Part shown: one piece after another, positions 37,424 to 46,825 of the stretch
Layout: each line of letters begins with the position of its first letter
Numbering within the stretch: the first letter of the stretch is position 1
Program-made: the position numbers and the translations under genes
NCBI RefSeq assembly: GCF_000407165.1
Contig: NZ_KE136479.1
Location: forward strand, 1,127,464-1,191,463
Length of the DNA stretch: 64,000 nucleotides
Direction: 5' to 3'
DNA from: Enterococcus haemoperoxidus ATCC BAA-382
GTDB lineage: Bacteria > Bacillota > Bacilli > Lactobacillales > Enterococcaceae
Notes under the pieces: generated by a model
Seen by the model: the letters and a program-made list of their open reading frames with translations, nothing else
Told to the model about the DNA's origin: nothing
Database searches by the model: none

Positions 37424-37448
37424 TAATTATCAGATAGGGTGAGATTCT

Positions 37449-38576
37449 ATGGCTAAAAAAGGTGAAAATATATATAAAAGAAAAGATGGACGTTGGGAAG
37501 GTCGCTATATAAAATATCGGAAACCCAGCGGGAAAATCCAATATGGATATATATATGGAAAAAAATATAAAGATGTAAAGGAACGTTTAGTACATTTGAA
37601 AGCCACTCAGGCTGAAAGCAGAAAACACAGTATCGTTCCGGATAGTCTTTTTTTAGAATGGTTTGAATCTTGGATGAATAAAAGTTTAAAAAAGAAAGTT
37701 AAGCCAACTACCTTTTCAGTCTACTCAAATATGGCACAGAACTACTTGATTCCTTATTTTGGAAAAATAAGAATTCGACAATTGAATAAGCAAAAAATAC
37801 AAACATTTGTGAACATACTGGAAGAACAAAACCTTTCTTCTGGTTATATTCGAAACGTTTTTAACCTTCTACAAAAGGGGTTGAAAGAAGCTGAAAGGCT
37901 AGGCTTTATTGATCAAGATTTATTAAAATATGTGAAATTACCAAAAATGAAAATGAAGCCAGTCCACGCATTGTCATTAAATGAGCAAAAAAATTTGGAA
38001 CGAGCTGCTTTAAAATTGGACGAGTGCTCTGCCATTATATTGGCTCTTTATTCTGGAATGAGAATTGGTGAAATTAGTGGTTTGAAATGGTCGGATATTG
38101 ATTTTGAGCAAGAAGTTATTTATGTAAAAAGAACAGTATATAGAATTTCAGACATAAAAGAAAATAACAAAAAGACTATTTTGATTGAAGGAAGTCCGAA
38201 AACAGAAAGTTCAAAACGAGCAATTCCAATGTCAAAAAACTTACAAAATTATTTAATAGAAAAAAAAGAGAAATCAGATTGTGATTATGTAATATCGTCT
38301 AATGGAAATTGTGTAGAGCCTAGAACGATTAATTATCGTTTTAAGAAGCTTTTAAAAGATGCAGATATAAAAGATATTCATTTCCATTCTTTAAGACATA
38401 CTTTCGCTACAAGATGCTTAGAGCAGGGAGCTGATATAGCGAGTTTAAGTCGATTACTTGGACATAATTCGGCTAAGTTAACATTAGATACATATACTGA
38501 TTCAATGTTCGAAAATCGGCGTGCGGTTATTTCAGCAGTTGATTTGCTATGGTGTTCGGTTGAAAGTAAAACGTAA
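37449..38576 (+). CDS. Tyrosine-type site-specific integrase (phage/ICE family)
   Basis: This 375-residue recombinase has an AP2-like arm-binding domain (GENIYKRKDGRWEGRYIKYR), a SAM-like core-binding domain (about 65-165) and a catalytic domain. All key residues are visible: Arg205 (SGMRIGEISG), His313-X2-Arg316 (FHSLRHTF), His339 (LGHNS) and nucleophile Tyr349 (LDTYTDS). It should be active. No excisionase, phage or conjugation genes are near, so it is either a relic or belongs to a minimal island including the surface locus to its right. The ATG follows GGGTGAG. Confidence 0.93.
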   Translation: MAKKGENIYKRKDGRWEGRYIKYRKPSGKIQYGYIYGKKYKDVKERLVHLKATQAESRKHSIVPDSLFLEWFESWMNKSLKKKVKPTTFSVYSNMAQNYLIPYFGKIRIRQLNKQKIQTFVNILEEQNLSSGYIRNVFNLLQKGLKEAERLGFIDQDLLKYVKLPKMKMKPVHALSLNEQKNLERAALKLDECSAIILALYSGMRIGEISGLKWSDIDFEQEVIYVKRTVYRISDIKENNKKTILIEGSPKTESSKRAIPMSKNLQNYLIEKKEKSDCDYVISSNGNCVEPRTINYRFKKLLKDADIKDIHFHSLRHTFATRCLEQGADIASLSRLLGHNSAKLTLDTYTDSMFENRRAVISAVDLLWCSVESKT

Positions 38577-38600
38577 ACAATTAAATAATAAAGAGCTGAA

Positions 38601-38649
38601 AACAGAATGGAGAATGACTATTTTATAGTGTTCTCCATTTTGTTTTTTC
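38601..38649 (+). terminator. Integrase terminator
   Basis: AACAGAATGGAGAA (38601-38614) pairs with TTCTCCATTTTGTT (38631-38644), with inner CTAT/ATAG, then TTTTT. Confidence 0.85.
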
Positions 38650-38654
38650 TATAT

Positions 38655-38678
38655 AAGCCGTCTTAATAACCGTCAAAA
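38655..38678. repeat. Candidate integrase arm-type repeats, right side
   Basis: GCCGTC (38657-38662) and ACCGTC (38669-38674), 12 bases apart and followed by an A run, match the pair at 37400-37423 in sequence, spacing and orientation. Confidence 0.55.
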
Positions 38679-38863
38679 AAAAATACACCATGAATTTTAG
38701 ACTATTTTTTCGTCTGTTTCTTTATTTTCAAAGAATAAGGAAAAATAATGCTAACTATATTATAACGAAAAATCATAAACTTAAAAACAATAATGCTTGA
38801 AAAAGTAATGAGAAATGAAACGTTTAAACGGAAATTATAAAAAATATAAACGGAGGTAGGAAA

Positions 38864-39532
38864 ATGTATAACTTGTGTTATATAAAAGTGGCTACTTTTG
38901 ATTTGGATCCATATTTAAAAGCGCTAAAAAAAGAATGTCAAATCTCTGAAATCAATGAGACGCTTATTTATTCACAAACAAATGATATAGATGGAATTTT
39001 GATCTTTAATGAAGATCCAGCGAAGTTTTCAGAAGTATGTGATTTAATCTTAAAAATTAAAAGACAGATAAATTGTCTGATTTGGACCATATCAAAAGAA
39101 AAAAATACTATTTCGAATATTGTCTATCTACAGTTAGGGGTCAATGGCAATTTTTGTGAGCAAGAGTCAATAGATGAATATCGATTAATTGTCTTAAATG
39201 CATTGAAGAACCGTAATTACTTTAAAAAAAAATCAGAAAAAAATTCTTTGCTAGTTTTAGATAAAAGTAATAGAGAAATAATAATAGACGGAAATAACCA
39301 TGTGGGATTGACCAAACTAGAATATAAATTAATAAAACTATTGATGGAAAATCCTAATAGAACACTCACGTATAAAGAACTTTACGAGAGTATCTGGAAT
39401 AAACCATTCAAACAATCAACATATCGAGTTTCTAACTTAATTTTTCATTTAAGATCAAAAATTGAAACAGATAAAATGCATCCTAAATATATCAAAACAA
39501 TTCGTTCTAAAGGGTATCGATTTGTCGAATAG
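38864..39532 (+). CDS. Winged-helix (OmpR/PhoB-type) regulator with degenerate receiver
   Basis: This 222-residue protein has a C-terminal trans_reg_C winged helix (about 130-222): LTKLEYKLIKLLMENPNRTLTYKELYESIW, then VSNLIFHLRSKI and IKTIRSKGYRFVE. The N-terminal part (1-115) has receiver-like strands, but the strand that normally ends in the phospho-acceptor Asp reads GILIFNED. Phosphorylation is therefore doubtful, and no histidine kinase gene is near. It lies 41 bases ahead of the SipW-like gene on the same strand and is the obvious candidate regulator of the surface locus. The ATG follows CGGAGGTAGG. Confidence 0.85.
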   Translation: MYNLCYIKVATFDLDPYLKALKKECQISEINETLIYSQTNDIDGILIFNEDPAKFSEVCDLILKIKRQINCLIWTISKEKNTISNIVYLQLGVNGNFCEQESIDEYRLIVLNALKNRNYFKKKSEKNSLLVLDKSNREIIIDGNNHVGLTKLEYKLIKLLMENPNRTLTYKELYESIWNKPFKQSTYRVSNLIFHLRSKIETDKMHPKYIKTIRSKGYRFVE

Positions 39533-39573
39533 TTTTCGCTTCACAATAAAGTCATTATGAATGGAGGAGACTT

Positions 39574-40371
39574 TTGGAAAAACAAAAAAAAGTATTGAAA
39601 AAGGCACGTTCTTTGAAAAAGAATGATACGGCTGAACATATTGAAGTTGAACAAAAAATGAGGAAGAAACGTGTGAAAAAAAATAGTACAGCAAAAAAAT
39701 CCAAGCAGAAAGCTAAACAAAATAGAGGTCAAATGAGTGACTCAGTTATAAAGCGAAATAGAAAAAAGAAAATAAATCGAGAAAAAATCAAGAAAAAAAG
39801 AAGAAAACGGATCTTAGCAAGAGGTTGGAATCTCGTTTTTTATACGTTTATCTTAATCATGCTATTTGGTGCTGTAATGTTTTCATTTAATGATAGTGAG
39901 AGTAAATCATTCTTTGGTTACCGATTTATGACAGTCAAAACAAATTCCATGGCTCAAAAGAAAGATCGCCCAAAACATAATGATGGATTTGAGGCTGGAG
40001 CGATGATTTTTTTAAAAAGTATTCCACCAGAAGAATTGAAAGTGGGAGATATTATCACCTACAAACCTTTTGAAGGTGAACAGGAAATCTATTTGACCCA
40101 TAGGTTGATTAAAATAGATAAAGAATTAAACCAAGAAACAGGTTTATTTTTTACAACACAAGGTGATGCGAATGATAATCCAGATTCTCCAATACACTCA
40201 AATCAATATGTAGGTAAGGTAGTATTTCATATTGAGTATATAGGAAGAATTATTCAATTTATTCGAGACAATCTAATCATCGTTCTTGTTTTATTATGTG
40301 CAATATTTGCCTTTAGTTTGACGATTAAATATTATTTGAGTCTTCCAAGTGCAAAGTCTAAATCAGTATAA
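39574..40371 (+). CDS. SipW/ER-type signal peptidase I
   Basis: This 265-residue membrane protease has a very basic, Lys-rich cytoplasmic N-terminus (about 1-82), a transmembrane span (about 85-106), an extracytoplasmic catalytic domain and a C-terminal span (about 230-252). The nucleophile Ser125 lies in TNSMAQ. The usual Lys is replaced by His176 (LTHRL), and Asp198 follows in GDAND. This Ser-His-Asp set marks the SipW/ER type that processes TasA-like proteins. The start is TTG after GGAGGAG. The substrates are probably the three proteins encoded at 40426, 42452 and 43314. Confidence 0.92.
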   Translation: MEKQKKVLKKARSLKKNDTAEHIEVEQKMRKKRVKKNSTAKKSKQKAKQNRGQMSDSVIKRNRKKKINREKIKKKRRKRILARGWNLVFYTFILIMLFGAVMFSFNDSESKSFFGYRFMTVKTNSMAQKKDRPKHNDGFEAGAMIFLKSIPPEELKVGDIITYKPFEGEQEIYLTHRLIKIDKELNQETGLFFTTQGDANDNPDSPIHSNQYVGKVVFHIEYIGRIIQFIRDNLIIVLVLLCAIFAFSLTIKYYLSLPSAKSKSV

Positions 40372-40425
40372 ACTCCCTGAAATTTAGGGATTTATAAATA
40401 AAAAGAAATATAGGAGGTTTTTTCA

Positions 40426-41640
40426 ATGAAAAAATGGAAAAACAAAAGTAAAAAACAGAAAGTGGGGTCACTAGCAGCAGCTTCGGCTGTGTTGTTGGTA
40501 GTAGCAGGTACTTTCGCCTTCACATCGTACACTGAGTGGGTTCGAAATCATATGCAATCTGCGGGGTATGAAAAAGGGGCAGTAAATATCGTCGAGGTCT
40601 TCCCACCAGGACAAGAGCTAGATGCTAATGCAACGATCCAAAAGAAAGTTGACGTTCAAAATGCATCAGGAAATGATGTTATTGTTCGTGTATCATTTGA
40701 AGAAATGTTAAGTAAACTAACTTCTGGGGAAACAACTGCTGGGAATGCCGCATATACACCTAGTAAAACTGCCTTTCCTGTGATTGTAAATCCTGATTCT
40801 CATGCATCAGGTTGGACGGAAGTTACAGGTCCTGTGACAATTCTTGATGAAAATGGTACATCTACTGCTAAACCAGCTAATTTGAAATTATTTGTTAATG
40901 GAAATAGTACAATGCTGGTAAACCAAACAAGCGGATTGAAATACTATGCTGATAAACCAGCTGATAGCAATGTAGAATTGCCAAAAGCTTTCCAAACATC
41001 GGGTCCAGAATATACAATTCCAACAATCAATGGAACAAAATGGGCAGATGCAACAGGTGCAACGGTTGAACAAAAAGTTACTGCAAAAGCTACGCTTAAA
41101 GATGGAGCAGGCGCGACTGGTACTTATGAGTTGAGTGATGTTAAATATTTCACATATGCTTCTACTTATACCGATACTGCAAATGATTGGAAAAACCCTG
41201 TTGTAAATCTTAATAGTACTAATTATCCAGGCTTTACAGGAACAGTGGGTACGATGACTCCAGCAGCTGGCTCAGCTAAAGTGTCTTCTGTAAATTCAGA
41301 TATTACGTTTGATATGCCAAATGTAGTAACTACGATTCCAAGTTCAGGTCAAGGAAAATGGTTCTATAGTGATGGTTACTTCTATTATGATAAAGTACTG
41401 GCTGATGGTGCTAAAACAGAATCTTCAGTGTTAGAAAATATTAATATTGGCGCTGCAGATACCACTTGGAAATTGTCTTCATACGATTTATGGGTTGGTC
41501 TAGACTCTATTCCAGCTAGTAAAGCGGCTTTAGATATTGCTTTTGATGGCAGTCAAATTGGATCAGGTTCATCAGGCTGGAGCAACATGTCTTCTCAAGC
41601 GAAAGCTTACTTTACTGCTTTACCAGGCATGGCCGAGTAA
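40426..41640 (+). CDS. SipW-dependent BsaA/TasA-like matrix protein 1
   Basis: This 404-residue exported protein has a basic start, a hydrophobic segment (about 15-34, AAASAVLLVVAGTFAFTSYTEW) and the FAFTSYTEW end seen in SipW substrates. It continues with the TasA-like VDVQNASGNDVIVRVSFEEM (PxPG-spaced beta domain). Near the C-terminus, at Trp312, it has KWFYSDGYFYYDKVL followed by GAKTES, a motif shared with the proteins at 42452 and 43314. TasA/BsaA proteins polymerise into biofilm fibres; polymerisation here is inference. No sorting signal is present. The ATG follows AGGAGG. Confidence 0.82.
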   Translation: MKKWKNKSKKQKVGSLAAASAVLLVVAGTFAFTSYTEWVRNHMQSAGYEKGAVNIVEVFPPGQELDANATIQKKVDVQNASGNDVIVRVSFEEMLSKLTSGETTAGNAAYTPSKTAFPVIVNPDSHASGWTEVTGPVTILDENGTSTAKPANLKLFVNGNSTMLVNQTSGLKYYADKPADSNVELPKAFQTSGPEYTIPTINGTKWADATGATVEQKVTAKATLKDGAGATGTYELSDVKYFTYASTYTDTANDWKNPVVNLNSTNYPGFTGTVGTMTPAAGSAKVSSVNSDITFDMPNVVTTIPSSGQGKWFYSDGYFYYDKVLADGAKTESSVLENINIGAADTTWKLSSYDLWVGLDSIPASKAALDIAFDGSQIGSGSSGWSNMSSQAKAYFTALPGMAE

Positions 41641-41669
41641 TGAAGTAACACATTCTGGGAGGAACAATT

Positions 41670-42368
41670 ATGAAGCGAATTCATGCTATCATCATTTTAG
41701 TCGCAGGACTAATCATATTCACTGGATTCGGACTTTCCGCAAATGCTGCGGAGAGTCTTCCTCCTGGATTAGTTATTGCAGATGAAAATGGAATCCACGC
41801 GAATGAAAAAGGTAAATATTTTATTGAACACAATGAAATTAAACCTGAACTAACATTTGAGAGAGCTATTATGATTAGTAACTATGGTATAGAAGAAAAA
41901 CCATATCGCCTATCTTTAAGATTTTCTGAAGGTGATGACAATCATTCAAGTTTTAAAGAAGGAAAAATAGATTTGAATAGAGCAATTTCTGTCACCATGA
42001 CAATGAGTGGTAAAACGTTATACGCTGGTGATCTAATTGGAAATGGATTACCAGATGCAAAAAATACAGCTATTGATTTGGGAACTTTTAGACCAGGGCA
42101 AACAGAAACCTTGAACATTAATTTTTCTGTAAGAAATGATAGTGACGACGATTGGAGTGAAATAAGTCAATCCGACTTTTATTGGGTATTCTATGCGAGT
42201 GAAGATACTAAATTGCAACCAGACCCTAAGCCGTCCAAACCTTTTGGAATATTCCCTCAAACGGGTGAAGATCTAAGGAATGTTCTTTTAGGATTTATCT
42301 TAGGTCTACTTTTTATAAGTTTAGTAATTGTTGTTACGATAAAAAGGAATAGAAATAGGCGTCGTTAA
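41670..42368 (+). CDS. LPXTG-type (FPQTG) cell-wall anchored protein of the SipW locus
   Basis: This 232-residue protein has a conventional signal peptide (cleavage likely after ANA, near residue 27) and a beta-rich middle with NYGIEEKPYRLSLRF. Its C-terminal sorting signal is FPQTG at residues 195-199, a hydrophobic span and KRNRNRRR. Sortase should link it to peptidoglycan. Its place between SipW-dependent proteins suggests it anchors or nucleates the fibre, a role comparable to TapA in Bacillus; this is inference. The ATG follows GGGAGGA. Confidence 0.82.
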   Translation: MKRIHAIIILVAGLIIFTGFGLSANAAESLPPGLVIADENGIHANEKGKYFIEHNEIKPELTFERAIMISNYGIEEKPYRLSLRFSEGDDNHSSFKEGKIDLNRAISVTMTMSGKTLYAGDLIGNGLPDAKNTAIDLGTFRPGQTETLNINFSVRNDSDDDWSEISQSDFYWVFYASEDTKLQPDPKPSKPFGIFPQTGEDLRNVLLGFILGLLFISLVIVVTIKRNRNRRR

Positions 42369-42451
42369 AGAACACACGGTCGAATCTTATCTGATCTTTT
42401 GAATTTTACAAGTATTGTAAAAATTGAATTTCAGAGAAAGGAAGTGAAACA

Positions 42452-43264
42452 TTGAAGAATAGAAAAAAAAGATTTTTTTATAAAAAAGGGTTGAGATTAA
42501 ATCAAAATAAACTTTTCTTCGGTAGTTTTGCGCTATTATTTTCCTTTGTATTAGTTGTCGGAGCGACTTTAGCATGGACCAGTTATGCTGAGTGGACAAA
42601 AAACCACACCCAATCAGAAGGAACAGAGAAGCGTTTAGAAGTCAAAGTTGAAGAAGATTTTGATCCTAATTGGATACCAAACATAGAAACAAAAAAAGAA
42701 GTGAACATAATCAACACTGGTGAAATAGATGCCCAGATAAGAGTATCCTTAAAAGAAGTACTATTACAATTCAAAATGACCTATGAAGTTTATCCACGAG
42801 CCGAATATGCTAAAGATAGCTACGATTATGGTGACCTATACGAAGCAGGAAAAGGTTCAGCGACGATAGAGAAAAGTAATAGTCAGACATGGATTGTAGG
42901 ACAAAAGTACAAATCTTTAGATGAAAAAAAACAAGAGCATTATTATGAAGGACGTAAGAGAATTCCAACTAGTGGTACAACAGAAATAGGATTTAATGGA
43001 GGAAATAGAGAGACTGAAATGTCAAAATGGATTCGCATTAATTTTGGACCCTATGTTCAGTCAAATCAAAGTGGTGGAGGGGAGTATTGGTATTATAAAA
43101 ATGGATACTTTTACTATTCTACTATACTTAATCCAGGAGAAAAAACAAAAACACCATTGTTGAGAAGCTTAACATTATCAAATGAAACGCCTAACTATTT
43201 TAAAGGTTCTCTTTATGATTTGATAATTAAAGTAGAAGGACTATCAAAAAATGATTCGTGGTAA
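42452..43264 (+). CDS. SipW-dependent BsaA/TasA-like matrix protein 2
   Basis: This 270-residue exported protein starts at TTG after AAAGGAAG. A long basic N-terminus is followed by a hydrophobic stretch and the same cleavage-region pattern as protein 1: GATLAWTSYAEWTKNH. It then has NIINTGEIDAQIRVSLKEV, the beta-strand module typical of this family. The shared aromatic motif is EYWYYKNGYFYYSTIL (Trp213) with GEKTKT. It overlaps the upstream end of the next frame. It is a probable paralogue and cofibre partner of the 40426 protein. Confidence 0.8.
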   Translation: MKNRKKRFFYKKGLRLNQNKLFFGSFALLFSFVLVVGATLAWTSYAEWTKNHTQSEGTEKRLEVKVEEDFDPNWIPNIETKKEVNIINTGEIDAQIRVSLKEVLLQFKMTYEVYPRAEYAKDSYDYGDLYEAGKGSATIEKSNSQTWIVGQKYKSLDEKKQEHYYEGRKRIPTSGTTEIGFNGGNRETEMSKWIRINFGPYVQSNQSGGGEYWYYKNGYFYYSTILNPGEKTKTPLLRSLTLSNETPNYFKGSLYDLIIKVEGLSKNDSW

Positions 43265-43313
43265 TAAGAGAGAGCACCTAAATCTGATTAACAAAATTAA
43301 AGTAGGTGAGTCA

Positions 43314-43994
43314 ATGGATTATTTTGTTAATGTAATACAAAAAAAGAACACGAAAAAACAAAAATGTTTAGTTGCAGCTAGTAGTATTGCTTTTTTATTA
43401 TTTTTTTCAGCAAGTATTGCATACGCTTTGCAGGTTAGTGAAGATCAAAAAGATAATATATTAACTGTACCTACAACACAGGTTGTACTTGATGAACAAG
43501 GTTTTGTTAGTGATCCAAATGGTAGTACAGAAAATATGTTGGCTAGCAAAAAAGCAAAAGTAACAAATACTGGCGAGACGGCAGTATTTGTTAGAGCTTT
43601 AGTCATCCCGACTTTCCAAAAAACTGAAACCGCAAACCAAGAGCGAAGTGATCTCTTAAAAGAATCTTCGATTTTGCCTGTTGTAATTGATAAATCTGCA
43701 GGGATAAATACGGTTGCAATCAACAGCCAAGGAACAAAATGGTATTTGGGAAGTGATGGCTATTATTATTATTTAGCCGTTCTTAATAAAGGTGAGTCGA
43801 CAGATAATTTAATAAATGGAGTGACAAAACCGAATAACATGACGGATTTTAAAGGGTATCAATTAAATATGGATGTTAAAATTGAAGCTATTGGTGCATA
43901 TAGCAAACGAGATGGACAAAAAGCGTTTGTCGATGCGTGGAATGGACCGAAAGATTTAACTGTTAAAAGTCGATTAGACGGATTAGCGAATTAA
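43314..43994 (+). CDS. SipW-dependent BsaA/TasA-like matrix protein 3 (divergent)
   Basis: This 226-residue exported protein follows an AGGTGAG ribosome site; the in-frame upstream ATG at 43251 lies inside the previous gene. A basic N-terminus and hydrophobic span end in SASIAYALQ. KVTNTGETAVFVRALVIP corresponds to the VRVS module of the other two. The aromatic motif is KWYLGSDGYYYYLAVL (Trp143) with GESTDN. It is the shortest and most divergent copy and could be a minor or tip subunit; that is conjecture. Confidence 0.75.
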   Translation: MDYFVNVIQKKNTKKQKCLVAASSIAFLLFFSASIAYALQVSEDQKDNILTVPTTQVVLDEQGFVSDPNGSTENMLASKKAKVTNTGETAVFVRALVIPTFQKTETANQERSDLLKESSILPVVIDKSAGINTVAINSQGTKWYLGSDGYYYYLAVLNKGESTDNLINGVTKPNNMTDFKGYQLNMDVKIEAIGAYSKRDGQKAFVDAWNGPKDLTVKSRLDGLAN

Positions 43995-44022
43995 GCGATA
44001 AAGAATTGGAGGTGAAACAAAA

Positions 44023-46803
44023 TTGAAACATCACGCTCATAAGAATCTATTTACACGCTTTTTTTTCATAAGTAAAAAGATAAAAATGACTTATTTGATG
44101 GTAATTTTAGCTCTATCTTTAGCTTCTATTTGCTTTTTCAAAAGTTCAGTTGTTTTTTCAGAAGAAACAGTGAAACAAAGTTCGACTCAAGTTTCAGAAG
44201 GTCAAAAATCCAGCAACTCAGAAAAAGAATTGGATACAAAAAAAACATCATCCTCTACTACTTCAGCGTCTACACAAGACTCAAAAGAATCTGCAAAGAA
44301 AATTACTGCTCCTGATAAAGAAAAAAAGGGAGTGGATAATCCTACTTCTTCAATCACGCAGTTTGGTATTTATGCAGGTCATTATTATGATTATATACCT
44401 GATCTATATAAGTATAATGGAGTTTCGATAACTAGACCTTCTGGATTTGAAGGAGAATGGCCTCCTTATAACAGTATTTATACAGGAGAGTATGGGACTG
44501 ACTATTTTACTGGTAAGCTGGGAGATCTTGGAAATGACTGGCAATATCAGTATGTTCAAATTGCTGGTATAGGTCCTAAGACTTTGAATCCTTATTCTGA
44601 ATTTAAAATGTATCGGACGATGCCGTATCAAGTTGATATGTATACAAGTAAATATTTAGGGTATAGACCTGCTGGATTTCTCTATAGACAGAAACTAGAT
44701 TTAAATAAAAAACAAGTGATGGGATTTTATTACCGCAGTAGTGTTGATGGACCAGGATTTACTGCTACCTTACACAATGATACCAATTTTAAACCTTCCA
44801 CAGGAAACGAATTGTCAGATCCATTAGTTGAGAGTATGTTTGGACCTATTGGCGGTGGTGGTTTTGGACTAGGGGCCTATCCTTTAACCTATATAGAAAA
44901 AAGTTATGCTAATTCAGTATCTGGATCCAGTAACACTAGTACTTGGGGATTAAGTGGCTGGAATCTGGACAACCTTAGTGCAAAAAAATATGAAACGGAT
45001 TATATTGAAAATGCAGTTTCTATTGAACTAGATTTTAATGGTGGTCAAAATCCAGAAGCAAGTTTAAATGGTCCACTAGGAAGTGCCTATAATCAGTACA
45101 TCTATTCTGAAGCGCCATCACGTCTTTCAGGTCATATGGCAATGATCAAACCAGAACAGTTTAAATCGGGTATTATTACGAATGTAGAGCCACAATCCAA
45201 TGCGTATCATAATTACTTTTCTGCAGCAGATGGAACACCAGTAGGACCAGTTTGGGATAAAGTAATTCCTACTAAGTCAGAAGGACTTTTAAAAGGTGGA
45301 CGTGCGTGGCGGTATATGGAAGTTACTTGGGATCCAGTTAAAAATGAAACGAATCCTTCTGCTCCAGTTACAGAAGGGGATTTATCAGCAACAGTATACG
45401 CTTTAGATTCTGACTTTAATCGCTCAGGTATAAATCCTCAGTTGGGAGCAGCCTCTGGAATTTCAACAATTAAATATCTTAACGTTGATAGAAGTTCTAA
45501 AGGGGTGATTGCAAGGTTTGAAAAACCAGCTAGAATCAATATCCAACAAGAGTTTAAGACTTCAGATAATACTGTGTATTTTGAAGTAACGTCTTCCACA
45601 GGTGTTGCAGGATATGGAAAGGGTGGGAGTGTTGATCAAAACCTTTTACCTACAATCATACCTGGACGTGGAACCAATAATTTGAATGATGAACCAAAAA
45701 CAAATGTTAAGAAAACTGCTGATCCAGATAAAATAGTTTATAAAGAAGACACACCACCAAGTGATTTATCTCAAAAAACGAGTAAGTTTTCAATCGAATT
45801 TGAAAATGATGCATCTGATAATAAAAAAATTACTCAGTTTAATATTACAGATGATTTATCTAAAATAGCAGATAAGCCTTTTGAATACATTCCATATGAT
45901 TCAAATAATAAAAGTTCAGGAACAACAATCAACATAATGAATGCAAGTGGTAATGTAAAATCAGGTTTTCCGATTAGCGGACAACAAGCTGACAATTTTT
46001 GGAAATCAAGTGTATCTACTTCTAAACTAGATCAATTCGAATGGCCATCTTATCAAGGGGGACAAAAAGGGTTTCCTTATCCTTTAAACCCAGGAGACAA
46101 AGTTATGATTGAGTTCTATGCGAAATCTGTTTATACATTTAAAACAGAAGATGGAAATCAAGTCATCAAAAAAAATGAAGCTCAAATAGATTTTGATACA
46201 GATTACGAAGGAATAAACGCAACGGGAAATACAAAATTGACCGATGCGGATGTAACCTTGCTAAAAGAAACTCAAACGGATGCCCATCTATTTTTAAGAC
46301 AGGTTATGCGAACGGATGAAACCAGTGTAAAACCGATATTGGTAAAACCAACATTACCTATTCCAACGCCAGGTTATGCTCGTATCACAGCGAATAATAG
46401 CTATAATTTTTCTATGCCAATAGTCAGTTATAATTATAATATCACGGGTGTTACTTTTGGAGGACAGTACGGGTTGCCGAGCAGTTTTACAGAAGTGATT
46501 GTTCCAAGTAAAGTTGCAGGTAATGTACTATCGATGAAAGATGTATCGATCAGAGCAGTAGAACAGCCTATGTATTATCGATACGTTGGAATGAAAATAG
46601 AGGATCAACTTCCTGTGCCCCAAGGAGTCACAAATGAAAATCAAAGTATTTTACCGGATATAACGAATACTACTTGGACAGGTGATATTACGAAAACAAA
46701 ATATGTAACGTTTATTTATGAACCAGTAAATAAAACATCTTTAGATTTTGAAAAACCTTTTAGTGGTTCTTTAAAGTTTAATCAAATCGGAAAAGTAAAT
46801 TAA
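44023..46803 (+). CDS. Large secreted surface protein of the SipW locus (926 residues)
   Basis: The start is TTG after GGAGGTGA. A basic region and hydrophobic span (about residues 22-45) form the export signal. A Ser/Thr/Lys-rich linker (about 48-110) then resembles surface-protein stalks. Residues about 115-520 form a Tyr/Gly-rich region of unknown fold, and about 560-760 look like an Ig-like/isopeptide-type domain ([23 protein letters not shown]). No LPXTG or WxL motif was seen at the C-terminus ([11 protein letters not shown]), so attachment must be indirect. It may be an adhesin carried by the fibre. The family was not recognised. Confidence 0.75.
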
Positions 46804-46825
46804 TGAAATAAGTGGGGAGAATAAA

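Larger units (their letters stand above)
36266..37448. other. AT-rich gene-poor region between the Mga-like gene and the integrase
   Basis: This stretch of almost 1.2 kb has no open frame of usual gene size on either strand. It contains a short frame at 36828, a short ACTAAGG/CCTTAGT hairpin at 37124-37146, a long perfect inverted repeat at 37288-37333 and integrase-proximal repeats at 37400-37423. It may hold decayed DNA, an attachment region or an unrecognised RNA. Confidence 0.6.

Noticed and set aside
44023-46803. WxL-type surface protein
   Set aside because: The C-terminal half lacks the paired WxL motifs of that domain.
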